This document shows, in pieces, positions 47,301-56,999 of a stretch of 64,000 bases of DNA. Source of the stretch: Dendrophyllia cribrosa (lineage: Eukaryota; Cnidaria; Anthozoa; Scleractinia; Dendrophylliidae); the NCBI GenBank assembly GCA_024195265.1, contig JAJLRJ010000010.1, forward strand, positions 9,665,302 through 9,729,301, in the 5' to 3' direction. Under the pieces are notes generated by a model. It had not been told where the DNA came from, searched no databases, and saw only the letters and a list, made by a program, of their open reading frames with translations. Each line of letters opens with the position of its first letter. The stretch's first letter is position 1. The position numbers and the translations under genes were made by a program.

Positions 47301-48925
47301 GGGGTTCCATGTGCGAAGATCATGCCATTGCCACGTACATCAGTCAAATGCAGTGTAAAGAATTCAAACGAACAGGGTTGTGGGTGACATCAGACAAGGA
47401 TGGTAACCGGTGGCTTGGTGTTTCACCTGATGGGATCGTGGATGGTGACACAGTAGTGGAAATTAAATGTCCGTACATGGGAGGAAATCCTTTCCCATAC
47501 AGAAAAGTGCCCTTCCTTTACATTCCTCAATGCCAACAAGAAATGTATGCAACCAAAACAACTAAGTGTCATTTTGTTTGTTGGACTCCTAAACGAACAT
47601 TTGTGTACCTCATTGAAAGAAATGAAAAGTTTATACAGGAACTTCTGGTGCATCTCAAATTGTTTTGGAGTGAAGCAGTTGCGGGAAGAATATCTACAGC
47701 AAATGAAGAACTTGATCACTTAAAGAGATCTGCTCAGGATATTAGCAATCATTCAAAACTTTTGAAGTCTGTCAACTCTTGTAGAAAGGAACAGGCACAT
47801 GAACATCCCGACTTCAACCACTTTTGGAAACAAAATGAGCCACTACCGAAAAGAAAGTGTGTAGGATGTGGCAAGTTACAGGTTCTGTGCAAGTTAAATC
47901 CGTGTCAACAACATTCTAGGAAAACTCAGAATCAACCGTTGCAATCTTTCCAATCATTTACCTATGGATCAGGACAAATACCAAATTCTTGTCACACTGA
48001 CACCTTTCTGGAGTCTATCTACCATCCCTTTATACGACAAATATCACCATCAACTGCAAACTTTGCGGATACAAGTTCGGCTATGGATGCCCTCCTAGAA
48101 TCAGTTATATTAAGAGAGCAAGGGCATTTTCATGAAGGAAAGATGGCACTCTGGAGCTTTCTTCGAAACAAAACATCACATGGTATCAGAAATTTCCCAT
48201 TTGGGCAAATGGCAGCCATAACGCAGATAATTGACGCCCTTTGCCAAAATATGACATGCAAAGAAAAGGATGCTCTCTTTATGAAACAGTCCTTAACTAT
48301 TCAATGTTCCAAGAGTGCATGCCATCTTCATACAAGAACCACCACCAACAGTCTATATTTTATCCACAATAGCTGCATCAACATCAAAGACATCAGCAAC
48401 TCAACATATGATCCAGTAGAAGTTGCCGAAAGATCTCTTAACATGAAGGACACCATTTTGCAACAAAATTGTATGCAAAAGGCTGATAATGGCAGAAGCA
48501 TATGCGATGGAAATCTACTAAATACCTCAGTGATCCTAAATGACCCATTTTTTCTGCCAATTGAGTTGGACAAGGATGAAAACAGACCAGTCCAGCCAAA
48601 AATCTCAGCAAAAATAGAACTTAAAGTTGGAAATCGAATGTATGACTTGACTGCCATCATTTACCACCACAATGCCCACTTTTGGTGCGAAAAGCTGGTT
48701 ACCAGTACAGGATATAAACAAGGCTGGTATTTGTACAATGACATGTGGAACGATGGTCAAGCAAGATATGTTGGAAAACACCCCCAAGTAGACACTCCAG
48801 CATATATGCACATCCTGCTATTTGAAAAGTGTCTTCACAAAACCAACAACAAAAGAAAACAGCAAGTCAACCAACACGGCTCTCCATCAAAAAAAGCGAA
48901 AGTTCAATCGTCTATGTCATCATGA
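44327..48925 (+). CDS. Multidomain transposase: P-like core, CCHC knuckles, YqaJ nuclease, USP-like protease
   Basis: An uninterrupted 1,532-codon frame; the first ATG is codon 13. Residues 13-35 form a coiled coil (MAEYIRNLRKTNSRLQ). Residues 107-150 and 178-190 (GIHRDEIYIKKG) through 359-370 (SDPPHMIKKLRN) and 544-555 (QDDVENYFSLQR) follow the order of P-element/THAP9 transposases; candidate catalytic residues are D181, D360 and E548. Two CX2CX4HX4C zinc knuckles lie at 823-836 and 852-865. Residues about 935-1100 match YqaJ/lambda-exonuclease nucleases: E997, D1035 in SPDGIV, E1045 and K1047 in VEIKCP, then QCQQEMY. A small Cys cluster is at 1178-1196. Residues 1212-1505 resemble ubiquitin-specific proteases: C1222 in NSCHTDTFLES, H1451 in YHHNAHFW, and WYLYND at 1467-1472. 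A Lys-rich tail ends it. All key residues look intact, so the gene is young or active. Confidence 0.85.
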   Translation: MDHQQLTSRCQKMAEYIRNLRKTNSRLQKYLIQEKRKANLIQLPKNVNLTALNLTSLIELALSKQCLNKDSVLYALLCDTVTSLLKAESEQVNSQSPKKSHPKGMRFHPVILKWCVELANKCGKGGYNLVREILPIPCLTTVNAYRQSSKSYDAISHKSLQFFSQELSRRNCKGLGGIHRDEIYIKKGVKVCTRTNELIGFEDVNIPENISEVIDLANQENDSKVDTQTYNDTSGLYSSSEENDPSCSDDGESEMEQSRPLAKIILQFFWSSIEGGFTWPVASFPLNKINSKILGNCVWKTTNVLSQTRFGKENEKKVQVLYGVCDRATHSSSFFNQQGPINWTVDNPYNDNNPIFWLSDPPHMIKKLRNFIISQKRSLKFHGFDISLQHLMDVAERGLTKMSFKHLFLTSRNKMSVKRAVETCCTEVADDIMLHSKFGFQATVMTRMYLRKVAQYFKRMNSISLDKDGIHKLLQVLLFFKRWFTNIQESTKTCTGNLKEHWRQFISKHTYKDLTRSIRGFIGLVSYLQINHRDVSIVPRTTNQDDVENYFSLQRSRIPGGELTVKSYMEGNSTIATGLLVKAEKQEATSESFIGSYAAVVTPNYASVPLKRKEKLSVMIPTKSQEPSLIQNVNRISGLNDGRVNKFHTQKDERQLLRQIEQVFDYINVKCSSTIIGYGQRLVSVLKEKQNEQHLLNFLKTLNFKLRHEHFIVGKWQRKTLNDARSKILQDIELLTAWKTLLQEINLTNGKDAPDHQTKELFKTICEKFCKRRCITFLAIDHLNPKNEEQKTAIRQMLQAFDKQCGKMKMNASSNTIQPNDTCFKCGEQGHWAIQCQKDIPHDPAWLAKQRCYSCGQTGHLKSDCPLKAVIRKENQVENKTSSFITSKATQRNYNTNKDPLTIQLLRLPEISLQSHPKIAYDAEDTQGKNDQPERFYKQGTEAWRDARKGKMNGSRVACALGWRGKEAMEDYANEIRTGGTTNDKLNDAMRWGSMCEDHAIATYISQMQCKEFKRTGLWVTSDKDGNRWLGVSPDGIVDGDTVVEIKCPYMGGNPFPYRKVPFLYIPQCQQEMYATKTTKCHFVCWTPKRTFVYLIERNEKFIQELLVHLKLFWSEAVAGRISTANEELDHLKRSAQDISNHSKLLKSVNSCRKEQAHEHPDFNHFWKQNEPLPKRKCVGCGKLQVLCKLNPCQQHSRKTQNQPLQSFQSFTYGSGQIPNSCHTDTFLESIYHPFIRQISPSTANFADTSSAMDALLESVILREQGHFHEGKMALWSFLRNKTSHGIRNFPFGQMAAITQIIDALCQNMTCKEKDALFMKQSLTIQCSKSACHLHTRTTTNSLYFIHNSCINIKDISNSTYDPVEVAERSLNMKDTILQQNCMQKADNGRSICDGNLLNTSVILNDPFFLPIELDKDENRPVQPKISAKIELKVGNRMYDLTAIIYHHNAHFWCEKLVTSTGYKQGWYLYNDMWNDGQARYVGKHPQVDTPAYMHILLFEKCLHKTNNKRKQQVNQHGSPSKKAKVQSSMSS

Positions 48926-49560
48926 GATTACCTCCACTGCACAAATACTGCTTTCTACAAATTGACTTCAACTATAGCTACATGTACATTATATCTTTAT
49001 CTTGCTATCTCCCTTTATATATCTACCTATCCTTCTATATGTACATGTACTTATCTTCTCAAAGTTTTCTATCTTCATATGTAGAAAATTACAGTTCTTA
49101 TCACTTCGTCTTACTACATGTATATCCCCTTTTATACCTATCCTTCTATGATACTTCCCTACTCATAGCTTTTGACTGTACCAGTCCCATATTCCTCTTT
49201 ATCTCTACCTATCCTTCTATATCTCATTATATCTACCTATCTCCTTTTTTATCTCTACCTATCCTTCTTAATACATGTACACTGTATCTACTTATCTACA
49301 TGTATCTACTCAAGACTACCTATCTTTATATCTACAATGTTCTTATGACTTTGTCTACCTATGTCCCTTTTTCTCTACAGTCTATCCTTATTAACTCATA
49401 CATTTACATGTAGCTATCTATCTTTATCTACAAATGATCTTATGACTTTACCACCCATATCCTTTTTATCTGCATGTAGGATACATATTCTTCTTAAATA
49501 CCTAGATAAGTTTACACCCAAAATAGTTTGCACTAATACTGGGAGTGCAGAGATCTAAAG
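48926..49560. repeat. Pyrimidine-rich CTATC low-complexity tract
   Basis: Downstream of the transposase stop, imperfect ctacctatcctt and tatctacctat repeats run for about 550 bp. The open frames here (48829-49413 and 49361-49558) are produced by this low-complexity sequence. It probably forms the 3' UTR or follows it. Confidence 0.6.
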
Positions 49561-50273
49561 CTTGTACAAATGATAAGCACTTGTTTGAAGTGCTCTTATT
49601 GCAGGCCGAGTGGCAGCTTTAAGTTTGCTTCAGCTGGAGAAGCAACTGCTCCACATATTCTTATCTTACTCGTAGCTATTTTATGACTCAGTATACAACA
49701 CTTCACATTCTAATATTTTCTATTATCTACTTAACTACTCACAGCTACTGTACAAGTACAGTGTGCCTATCCATATTTCCACAAAAATGTACCTGTGACT
49801 TCATCTAACTACATCCCAATTTATTGATTCTGGTATACCTACATTATGGTGCCACATTTACCTAACATGTACTCATGCATGTGGCTTAGTGCAGCAATCC
49901 TATTAAAATCTGCAAAATATTCTTATGATTATCAAGATATCTTTTTATAATTTATTCTACATCTACAGTTAAGTCTCATTGAAAGGGAAAGACTTGTAAT
50001 TGATAGCACTACAGCTGTACATCAATCACAAGCCATTTATATATGCACAGTCCCAACATAAAGAATTTTGCAAATTCTATTTTGGAATTAAAATACCAAG
50101 GACAATGACAATTACACACATATGTACATCATTTACAATTAGTTTTTGCCTCAATAACGTGTAAAGCACAATGTTCACATCAAATTCAACATCAGCATAT
50201 ACATACTAACATGCAAAACATTTGAAATATAAAACATAATTGACATTTCATTTACTAAGAAAAAGATGCCTGC

Positions 50274-50591
50274 ATGTACACACTGTACATGCATCATTTG
50301 ATAAGTCCCTCCCTTGGTCTGCCTAAATTGTATTACAGATCATTAATGATACAAAGAAAAAGCAAAATAGCAGATTTAACAAGGGCTGCAAAATGCATAT
50401 ACCAGGCACGATTTAGGGGTAACACTTATTCTTTTGATAAAACAATAGAACATAAGTCCGGAACACAAAAGAATGACAATACCATAGTCATAGAATACAA
50501 TGCCTTCTCAAACTCATTAATTATGCATGCAGTGGAGAGCCAATCAATGAGGGATATTTTGGTCAGGTGGATGAATCTTGATACCCAATGA
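50274..50591 (+). CDS. Unrecognised short reading frame
   Basis: A 105-codon frame whose latter part (AKCIYQARFRGNTYSFDKTI) has mixed, protein-like composition, on the transposase strand inside the transposon. I recognise no family. It may be a decayed exon or chance. Confidence 0.15.
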   Translation: MYTLYMHHLISPSLGLPKLYYRSLMIQRKSKIADLTRAAKCIYQARFRGNTYSFDKTIEHKSGTQKNDNTIVIEYNAFSNSLIMHAVESQSMRDILVRWMNLDTQ

Positions 50592-50840
50592 AACACCGGA
50601 TAAAGATCTCACCGTGTTTCATCTGAGATCAAACATGTTTTTCATCTGAGATCAAACACTTGCATTTTAATGAGGTTTTTATTCATAATACAACTCGTAC
50701 ATTGTTAAACATGCGCTCAAAATTCTTAAAGATAGTTAAACTTGATTTCAACAGAGCAGTTAGAAAAAGAACAACTATTTAGTGTTACAAGTTCGATAAC
50801 TCTAAATTTTTACTCCCTAAATAATTGCAATTCAGCTCAC

Positions 50841-51259
50841 CTTCGGTCGCTATTATTAAGGGGATTTAATGCGTCAGCGCCATTCCGTTCTTCAAGATAA
50901 CGTCGGATACCACAAACCATTCCGTAAACAGTTTTCGCGGGATATCTCTCACCGGTCTTCTTAGCCACTTCCATAACAAATTTACTAAGCCAATAATTTA
51001 AGCTCAGCGCGTCCATTTCTTCGAGTCTTGTAGAGAGCGTCGAGACTTTATGCAAGTCATAATCCTTGAAAAGGCCTCCTGGATCTAAAACGGGCGCTTT
51101 AATCGTCCGAGCAAATTGCCATTCACTAAAACTCGACAGGGCCCATTTGTTCTTATACTTCGTTGATAGGGGGACAGCTTTCTCCACTAAGTCTTCTTCT
51201 TCGCATGACGTTCTCGGCTCTCGAAACCTTACAGCTTTCGGCGCACCTTCTTCAGACAT
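50841..51259 (-). CDS. First exon of a Crypton/DUF3504-type tyrosine-recombinase-like protein
   Basis: From ATG at 51259 the minus strand encodes 139 residues ending at a good donor (cgaag/gtgagc, phase 2). After an acidic leader comes STKYKNKWALSSFSEWQFAR, then LSTRLEEMDALSLNYWLSKF and YPAKTVYGMVCGIRRYLEER. This is the SAM-like core-binding domain of the Crypton-derived proteins related to QRICH1, ZMYM and KCTD1 N-terminal regions. The catalytic domain exons, with the Arg, His and Tyr residues, are not evident downstream, so this is a captured first exon or a truncated gene. It lies antisense inside the P-like transposon. Confidence 0.6.
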
Positions 51260-51509
51260 GGTCGGACGCCAACTGTGATCAACAACAAGTCCTCATGCAT
51301 ATAAACGTGTTTTTTCGGCAAAGCGCAAAAAAATTATCACTGAATAATTTATCATTGTTTGCTTTGAGAAACATGTCACTGCATAATTTCCTATTGTTTC
51401 ATTTGAGAAGACATGTCAAAAACTCGGGATTTTTGCTTTCTTTTGTTCTTTTCTTTTCTTTTTCTATTTTGTTTGCAATTAGGCGCCGATTGAGAAGCTA
51501 TATCAAAAA

Positions 51510-51633
51510 CTCGTGCTTCGGGTTTCATCAGGGGTTCCAAACACCTCGAAACAATAAAAGCACTCGGCCGAAGCGGCCTCGTGCTTTCATCTGTTTCTCG
51601 GTGTTTGGAACCCCTGATGAAACCCTCGCACTC
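51510..51633. mobile_element. ~124-bp near-perfect palindrome (foldback MITE)
   Basis: Arms gggtttcatcaggggttccaa and its complement, with centre cactcggccgaagcggcctcgtg, make one long hairpin. Reading frames on both strands across it are artefacts of the symmetry. Confidence 0.8.
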
Positions 51634-51751
51634 GTTGTTGATATATTACATACAATATATTAGAATACATAATTTTACCTAATACAATGGAAATGTACAA
51701 TGTACAATGGAGCTGACACCCTAAATCGGGCATCACATGAGCAAGTAAAAT

Positions 51752-52049
51752 ACATGCCTGGATCATAGTTAATAGAATAAACTGGTTATGAAACTCAGTC
51801 AATCCTTTGTTATATGTTTTTGTTCTCCATTTCTTTTGTTCGTTTGCCTTGACCCTGCACAAAATACAAAAGGTATTGAAATGCATATGAGCAACTGACC
51901 AGTAGAAACATTTGGGCTCACACGTTAAACAAAACAATGTGCAGGGTCACGGTTCGTTCAACATAAAACAAAGCAGCTTTGTACACTCTTTTTGAAATTT
52001 CTTGAGCTTCATAACCAGTTTGTTCTATTAACTATGCCTGGATCATGCA
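51752..52049. mobile_element. ~300-bp imperfect foldback MITE
   Basis: Left arm tagttaatagaataaactgg and gaccctgcaca recur inverted as ccagtttgttctattaacta and tgtgcagggtc, leaving a loop of about 70 bp. It sits in the 3' part of the transposon. Confidence 0.65.
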
Positions 52050-53930
52050 AAAAGGGGACTTATCAACTTAGTGGTGTTTTGGAACATAGATAAGACAGTA
52101 TATTCTGTGTACATGTACATGTCCCTACTCTCTACACTATCTGGGCTGCACTGTTGTTCACTTTACTTCTTTATTGCAACGTACATATACATGATTCTCC
52201 AAAACTAATGATCAAATATCTTTCTAGTGTTTGATGTCCCACAAAATGGTGAAATCGTTCCAAGTTGATCAGGTCTTAATAGCACCTTAGTGATAAGGAT
52301 GCAATCAAAAATAACATTCAGTGGTGTAAGACTTTCTATCACGATAAACATAATATTATTTACTTGACTGTTTGATTGGCATTGTCATACGAAAATTATG
52401 AAAATTACATTCATTTTTTTTTTGCTTTTTCCATTCACTAATGAAATAACCTATATATAATAAAAATGGAAGCAAGGTATAAAACTCAGTGAATAGATAA
52501 AGTGACAGGGCTTATTTCTAGTACATGATTATTAGAAAAAACTGTGGTGCTCTATTAATGAGGGAGTGAACACAAAAATTCAGCTTTATCGACTGAATTT
52601 AAATTAAATTAAACTGGCCACCACAAAAGATTCAGTGCTTCGGTGGTTTGTCTGAGCAAAATATTAACCCTACAGCAAAAACAAATGACATCAGGCTATC
52701 ACAATTAAATTAATTGGTTCACTGAATTAAAATATATTTTTTTATGGTACTGCCAAAAAGATTGAATGAAATACATTTGTCAACATATAACACAACAAGA
52801 CAGCTGATATTGAAGTGTGAATTATGAATAACATGCTTGTTAAAAATGTTATCTTCAATCTTGGACTAAGGCAAGAGTACAGAACTGAGGTCATTGCACT
52901 TGAAGCTACTGCAAGTCTACTACTGCATGGCAGTCACATGTGTAGTGTACTTGTTTGTGAATAAACACACATGTAACAATTAACTATTACTATATACAAT
53001 GGATAAGATATCCTTTAAACAAACTATAACATACCTTTATATTAAAATAACTAAACTACGTACGGATTAGTGATTAACTGTGAGAAGGAACTCCTCTCAA
53101 CAAGAATCAATTCCAAACAGTAAAATCTTACAAAAAACATTTCAGAGGCCAAATATGTAAACACAGCTGAGGGGTCTTAGCATTTGATATTTTGAATCAT
53201 TTTAATGCAACTTATAAGTCATCAAAAGACACAACAACTCGATAAAATGAAAACAAACACATGACTTATGATTAATAATGCTTACATGTAAGCTTTTTTA
53301 ATTATAGAAGCTTATAAACTACCTCCTCAAAACTGCCTGGACCGGAGTCGATTAACCTAAAGCTGTAGCCCAACATTGTGAAGTATCGCCGTTATTATAA
53401 CAAAAAGCTTTTAATCTCGTAGAAGCCTCGTCAGTTTTTTGTATAGCTAGACACAGGTTGTAATGATAAATGGACAGCATAAGTGTACTTGTACAAGTCC
53501 GTAAAAATATGATAAGCTTAAGTTTACTGTCTCAATCAAATGGACTGATCATTTTTCCTACTGATTCTTCTACATTAACTTCAATTGAAGTGTTTTTCTA
53601 TGGAAATAACCTATTCCAAGACCAAGTTTCACGTTTCTATATTGAACCAATCTCGAAAAAAAGCAATTTTATTGTGCAAGCAACCAAATTTTCACCACAC
53701 AATTCTCCACTCGAGGAAAATGACCTCAACTCTTTAAAACTTCTCTACGGATGATTTTTCAACTACAATGAAAATTGACTTACCTCTACAGAAAGAAACA
53801 TCATAGTTACACCTTTCTGTCCAAACACAAGACACTTTGAGGCTTGAATAAGCAGAAAAACCAGCTTGAAAAAGTTGTATTTGCAAATGATGACGGCGCC
53901 ATTTTCGAAAACTCGACAAACACGCACGCT
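52050..53930. other. AT-rich 3' part of the transposon
   Basis: No recognisable gene. The frame at 53470-53754 (94 codons) has no known features and is doubtful. Other short frames are chance. Confidence 0.45.
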
Positions 53931-53936
53931 TCTCTC

Positions 53937-54002
53937 TTCGTGACGTCACGATGGCCTTGATCATAGGGACAAACAAATTGACGAGTTCACCTCCCCCCCC
54001 TG
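53937..54002 (-). repeat. Right terminal inverted repeat
   Basis: Reverse complement of the left end, ending GTTCACCTCCCCCCCCTG and containing TGACGTCA (53941-53948) and TGATCATAGGGA. Immediately outside is the hairpin GCGCGCT-ATCA-AGCGCGC at 54041-54058. Confidence 0.75.
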
Positions 54003-54089
54003 TGCGAGACGCTAATGTTACAATACAGTTTAATCTGCACGCGCGCTATCAAGCGCGCGCGTTACAACAATATTATAGCGGAAATTATT

Positions 54090-55220
54090 CTAAAATACAT
54101 CCCTTCTAGGGTTCCTACTACAAAAGAAATCGTCACTATTCAAACCCTGTGGGTAAATAGACCGAAGCCGGTAAGCCCACTGGGCCTCTCGCTCCCTAAG
54201 ATGTTGTTCCCCCGTACATTTATCAATTAGCTGAATTCTAACATCATCTAAACCATTATGATCCAACTGATTGAAATGCTTATAAACAATATCATCCTTT
54301 GACTTAATATTAGCAGATAGCCTTCTGTGTGCATTAAGTCTAGATTTATGGTTATTAAACCTAGTTCTAAACTTATAAATGGTAGATCCCACGTACTGCA
54401 ATTCACACCTTGCGCATGATAACAAGTAAACAACGTGATCTGAATTACAGTCTAACTTAAAATTAATAACGAATTCCCTCCCAGTAACCTTACTTTTAAA
54501 ACCGGTGCCCTCGACCAAGAAGTCACAAACCCTACAACGTCGATCCCCGCAACCTCTACAACCCCTATCAGGTTATAGCGTTTTAAGATCCGAGTGGACC
54601 AAAATGTCCTTAAGGCACTTGGGCCTGCGAAACGCCACCATGGGGACCTGCCCTATGGCTCCCTGGCAACGTCTAGAGGACTGCAAAACTGGTTGAAGCC
54701 TGTGCACAATTTTAGCAACATTGGGAAGCGCCGGATGAAAAGTAGCCACAAACGGAATCCGTTGATTAGTTACTGGCTGCTTATCCCTAAGGGTTTCTTC
54801 CCTTGGAACTCTCCTAGCCCGATCTATCCCCCCTCTAACATACTCAGCGTTATAACCCCTTTTAATTAAATACCCGCAAAGTTCATTAGCCCGTTTTTCA
54901 AATAACTCATCCGTAGAACAAATGCGGCGTATCCTGAGTGCCCGACCAAAGGGAATACCCTTTTTACATGAGTTAGGGTGGCACGAGTTATGAAATAAAT
55001 ATTGGTGTTTATCTGTAGGTTTACTAAACAAATCTGTAGAGATAACCCCGTTATTTAAAATAACATTAACATCCAAGAAGTTAACCTGACTATCCGACCA
55101 ACTAAAAGTGAATTTAATAGTATCATGAAACGTATTCATGAGTCCCATAAATTCCTTAAGACTTTCCTCCCCTTCCGTCCAAATGAAAAAAACATCGTCA
55201 ATAAATCTACGCCAAAAGAC

Positions 55221-55221
<1 letters not shown>
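54090..55221 (-). pseudogene. Penelope-like element: RT C-terminus plus GIY-YIG, one in-frame stop
   Basis: Reading leftward from 55221: FWRRFIDDVFFIWTEG (the RT catalytic motif), then the RT thumb (FSKPTDKHQYLFHNSCHPNS) to SDLKTL, a TAA at 54575-54573, and in the same frame DRGCRGCGDRRCRVCDF and VVYLLSCARCELQYVGST, the GIY-YIG core with its zinc-type lead-in, ending at 54090. A single stop separates the two otherwise intact domains. The 5' part of the RT is cut off at the AT microsatellite. It is a different PLE lineage from the one at 397-1929 (FIDD against YIDD, divergent thumb). Confidence 0.85.
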
Positions 55222-55222
<1 letters not shown>

Positions 55223-55270
<48 letters not shown>

Positions 55271-55301
55271 GTATCTATATATAGATATATAGATATATAC
55301 A
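55223..55301. repeat. AT dinucleotide microsatellite
   Basis: About 23 AT units (55223-55268) followed by degenerate tatagatata repeats. It marks the truncated 5' boundary of the minus-strand PLE. Confidence 0.95.
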
Positions 55302-56600
55302 GATCAGTCTTGTCGTCTATATTTTGTCATTTGAAGTTTTTTACTGATCCAGGTCTACAACAGATCCGGCTCCTATTAACGTTTTGTCGCTGTGGTCTTG
55401 CCGTATTTAAAGTCTCGAATTTTACAGATTATCTATTGGATGTCAAATCAAACGCTATTACAAAACAACGGGGGTTTATCCTAGCTCCACTGGGACACAC
55501 TACTCAACTACAGAACTTTAATACTAAGGAGCTAAAAATTATTGCAATGATTTCAATGCAGTGGAATTATAGACAACGGCTTTTTGAGACTCATCTAAGA
55601 TGCCTATTTCCGTGTGGCCGGAAACACTATAATTCGCCGAGATCAAAAGGTCAATATAATCGAAGAAAACAAATTCATAACTGTGATCTAAACGCGCAAT
55701 TCTCTCTGAAGTCTTACTGGAAAAGCTTTATACTTTAGGTTTTTTAAATACTTTTTTGCGAAGAGTGGGAGTCGTGTTTAGCCTGTCCATTTTTATACTG
55801 CTACCGATGCATTCAACAGAATAAAAACATGACAACTTGTTGACATTTTAATTAACTTGTTGCCAATATAATAACAGGATAATTACTAGGGGGCGGAACG
55901 GCGGCATCAAAGGCGAGTCCACAGGCTTCGCCGCCCATTCCCTCTTTCCCAGTCCTCGCTTCGCTCGCCGATTTTAACCTAACCCAATTCCCCAAAAAGA
56001 AGCCTGTTCACAGGCTACTCAATATCAGTGCACGGCGTGTTTGTTTTTCACCGAAAGCTTACAGCTCTTACTTGAGCATGATTGCTCACGTAACATAGCT
56101 AGTGCAACAGCAGAAATGGCTACAGCTAGGACTGGTTAATAGCACAGAAGTGCTTATAAGCTTATGTATTAAACGAATGTAATAGGTCACGAGCACAAAG
56201 TACAAGTCGTCGACTCGATTTTTAAAAATTCCTTCGTATGTAACAGAAAAAAAAAATGAAAAAGAATATGATTGTTCTCGCTTAAAATATTGTTCGTTTT
56301 AACTTCCAAAGCAAGTAAAAGAGGCAACGAGTCCGCCATTTGTTTTAATTTGGTTTATTCTGTATTTTCTAGAACAGGCGTCAAAAAATGACCCAGAAGC
56401 AAAGCTCATTTTATAAATCGGGCAGGCTTGGCACCAAGCCAGTCCGATTAATAAAACTTTAGAGCGATCGACAGAGTTAAATTTGCCCCCAACCGTTTAC
56501 GCTTTCTCGTATTCACCAGTTAATAACCAACTTTTTCAACCATTACAAGACTTTAAAATGCCTCAGAAAACAATAAGTGTAAATCTCAATTAGGATTAAA
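55302..56600. other. No recognised gene
   Basis: A 142-codon plus-strand frame at 55310-55738 has no recognisable family and poor compositional support. The 55890-56010 stretch is richer in GC with agcctgttcacaggct-like symmetry and may be a repeat end. Nothing else is supported. Confidence 0.4.
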
Positions 56601-56706
56601 ATCTTTCACGTGTATTATTGAACTTTTTTTAAATGATGTGGTGACATTTTATTTTTTTGGACCAAACCTAGTGACAAGTTCTCTACATGTATCAAATTGT
56701 ACTTAC

Positions 56707-56961
56707 ATTGTACGTCAATTGTACAGGACTCGGTAATGTTGTTTCCAATGCCATTCCAAGCAAGACACTCATAACGTCCTGATTCATTCCTTTTAATAGC
56801 TGTAATCATATGCAACTTTTTGTTCGATAAAACATCCCAGCTACTTGCTCTGATCCATGCAATATTGGGTACAGGGCTACCAGTAGCATTGCAATACAGT
56901 GTTGCATGATCACCCTCGATAACTGGAGTAGAACACTGTTGGAATGTCAAAGTTGGTGCAT
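56707..56961 (-). CDS. Immunoglobulin-like domain exon (I-set type)
   Basis: An 85-codon minus-strand exon with acceptor tacctttcag and donor acaat/gtaagt, phase 1 at both ends as is usual for extracellular Ig exons. It shows EGDHATLYCNATGSPVP (first Cys), IAWIR (core Trp) and NESGRYECLAWNG (Asp-replaced YxC motif with the second Cys), plus three possible N-glycosylation sites. It belongs to a cell-surface or secreted protein such as an adhesion molecule or receptor; which one cannot be told. The other exons were not found in the window, so it may be an orphan exon. Confidence 0.7.
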
Positions 56962-56999
56962 CTGAAAGGTACATATTAATATTTATCACAAAAATACAT

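Larger units (their letters stand above)
38416..54002 (+). mobile_element. 15.6-kb P-like DNA transposon encoding a multidomain transposase
   Basis: Left end CAGGGGGGGGGGAGGTGAAC (38416 on) and right end GTTCACCTCCCCCCCCTG (to 54002) are inverted. The match continues, after a diverged stretch, as CTATGATCAtGGCCATCG and TGACGTCACGA on the left and its complement on the right. The single large plus-strand gene lies wholly between these ends and starts about 95 bp inside the left one. I could not find a target-site duplication, so rearrangement at one end is possible. CA...TG termini fit P-superfamily elements. About 5 kb after the gene contains an antisense exon, two foldback MITEs and low-complexity DNA. 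Confidence 0.75.

Noticed and set aside
48829..49413. 194-codon Tyr/Leu/Ser-rich membrane-like protein
   Set aside because: It is the translation of a CTATC low-complexity tract after the transposase stop. Its hydrophobicity comes from the repeat.
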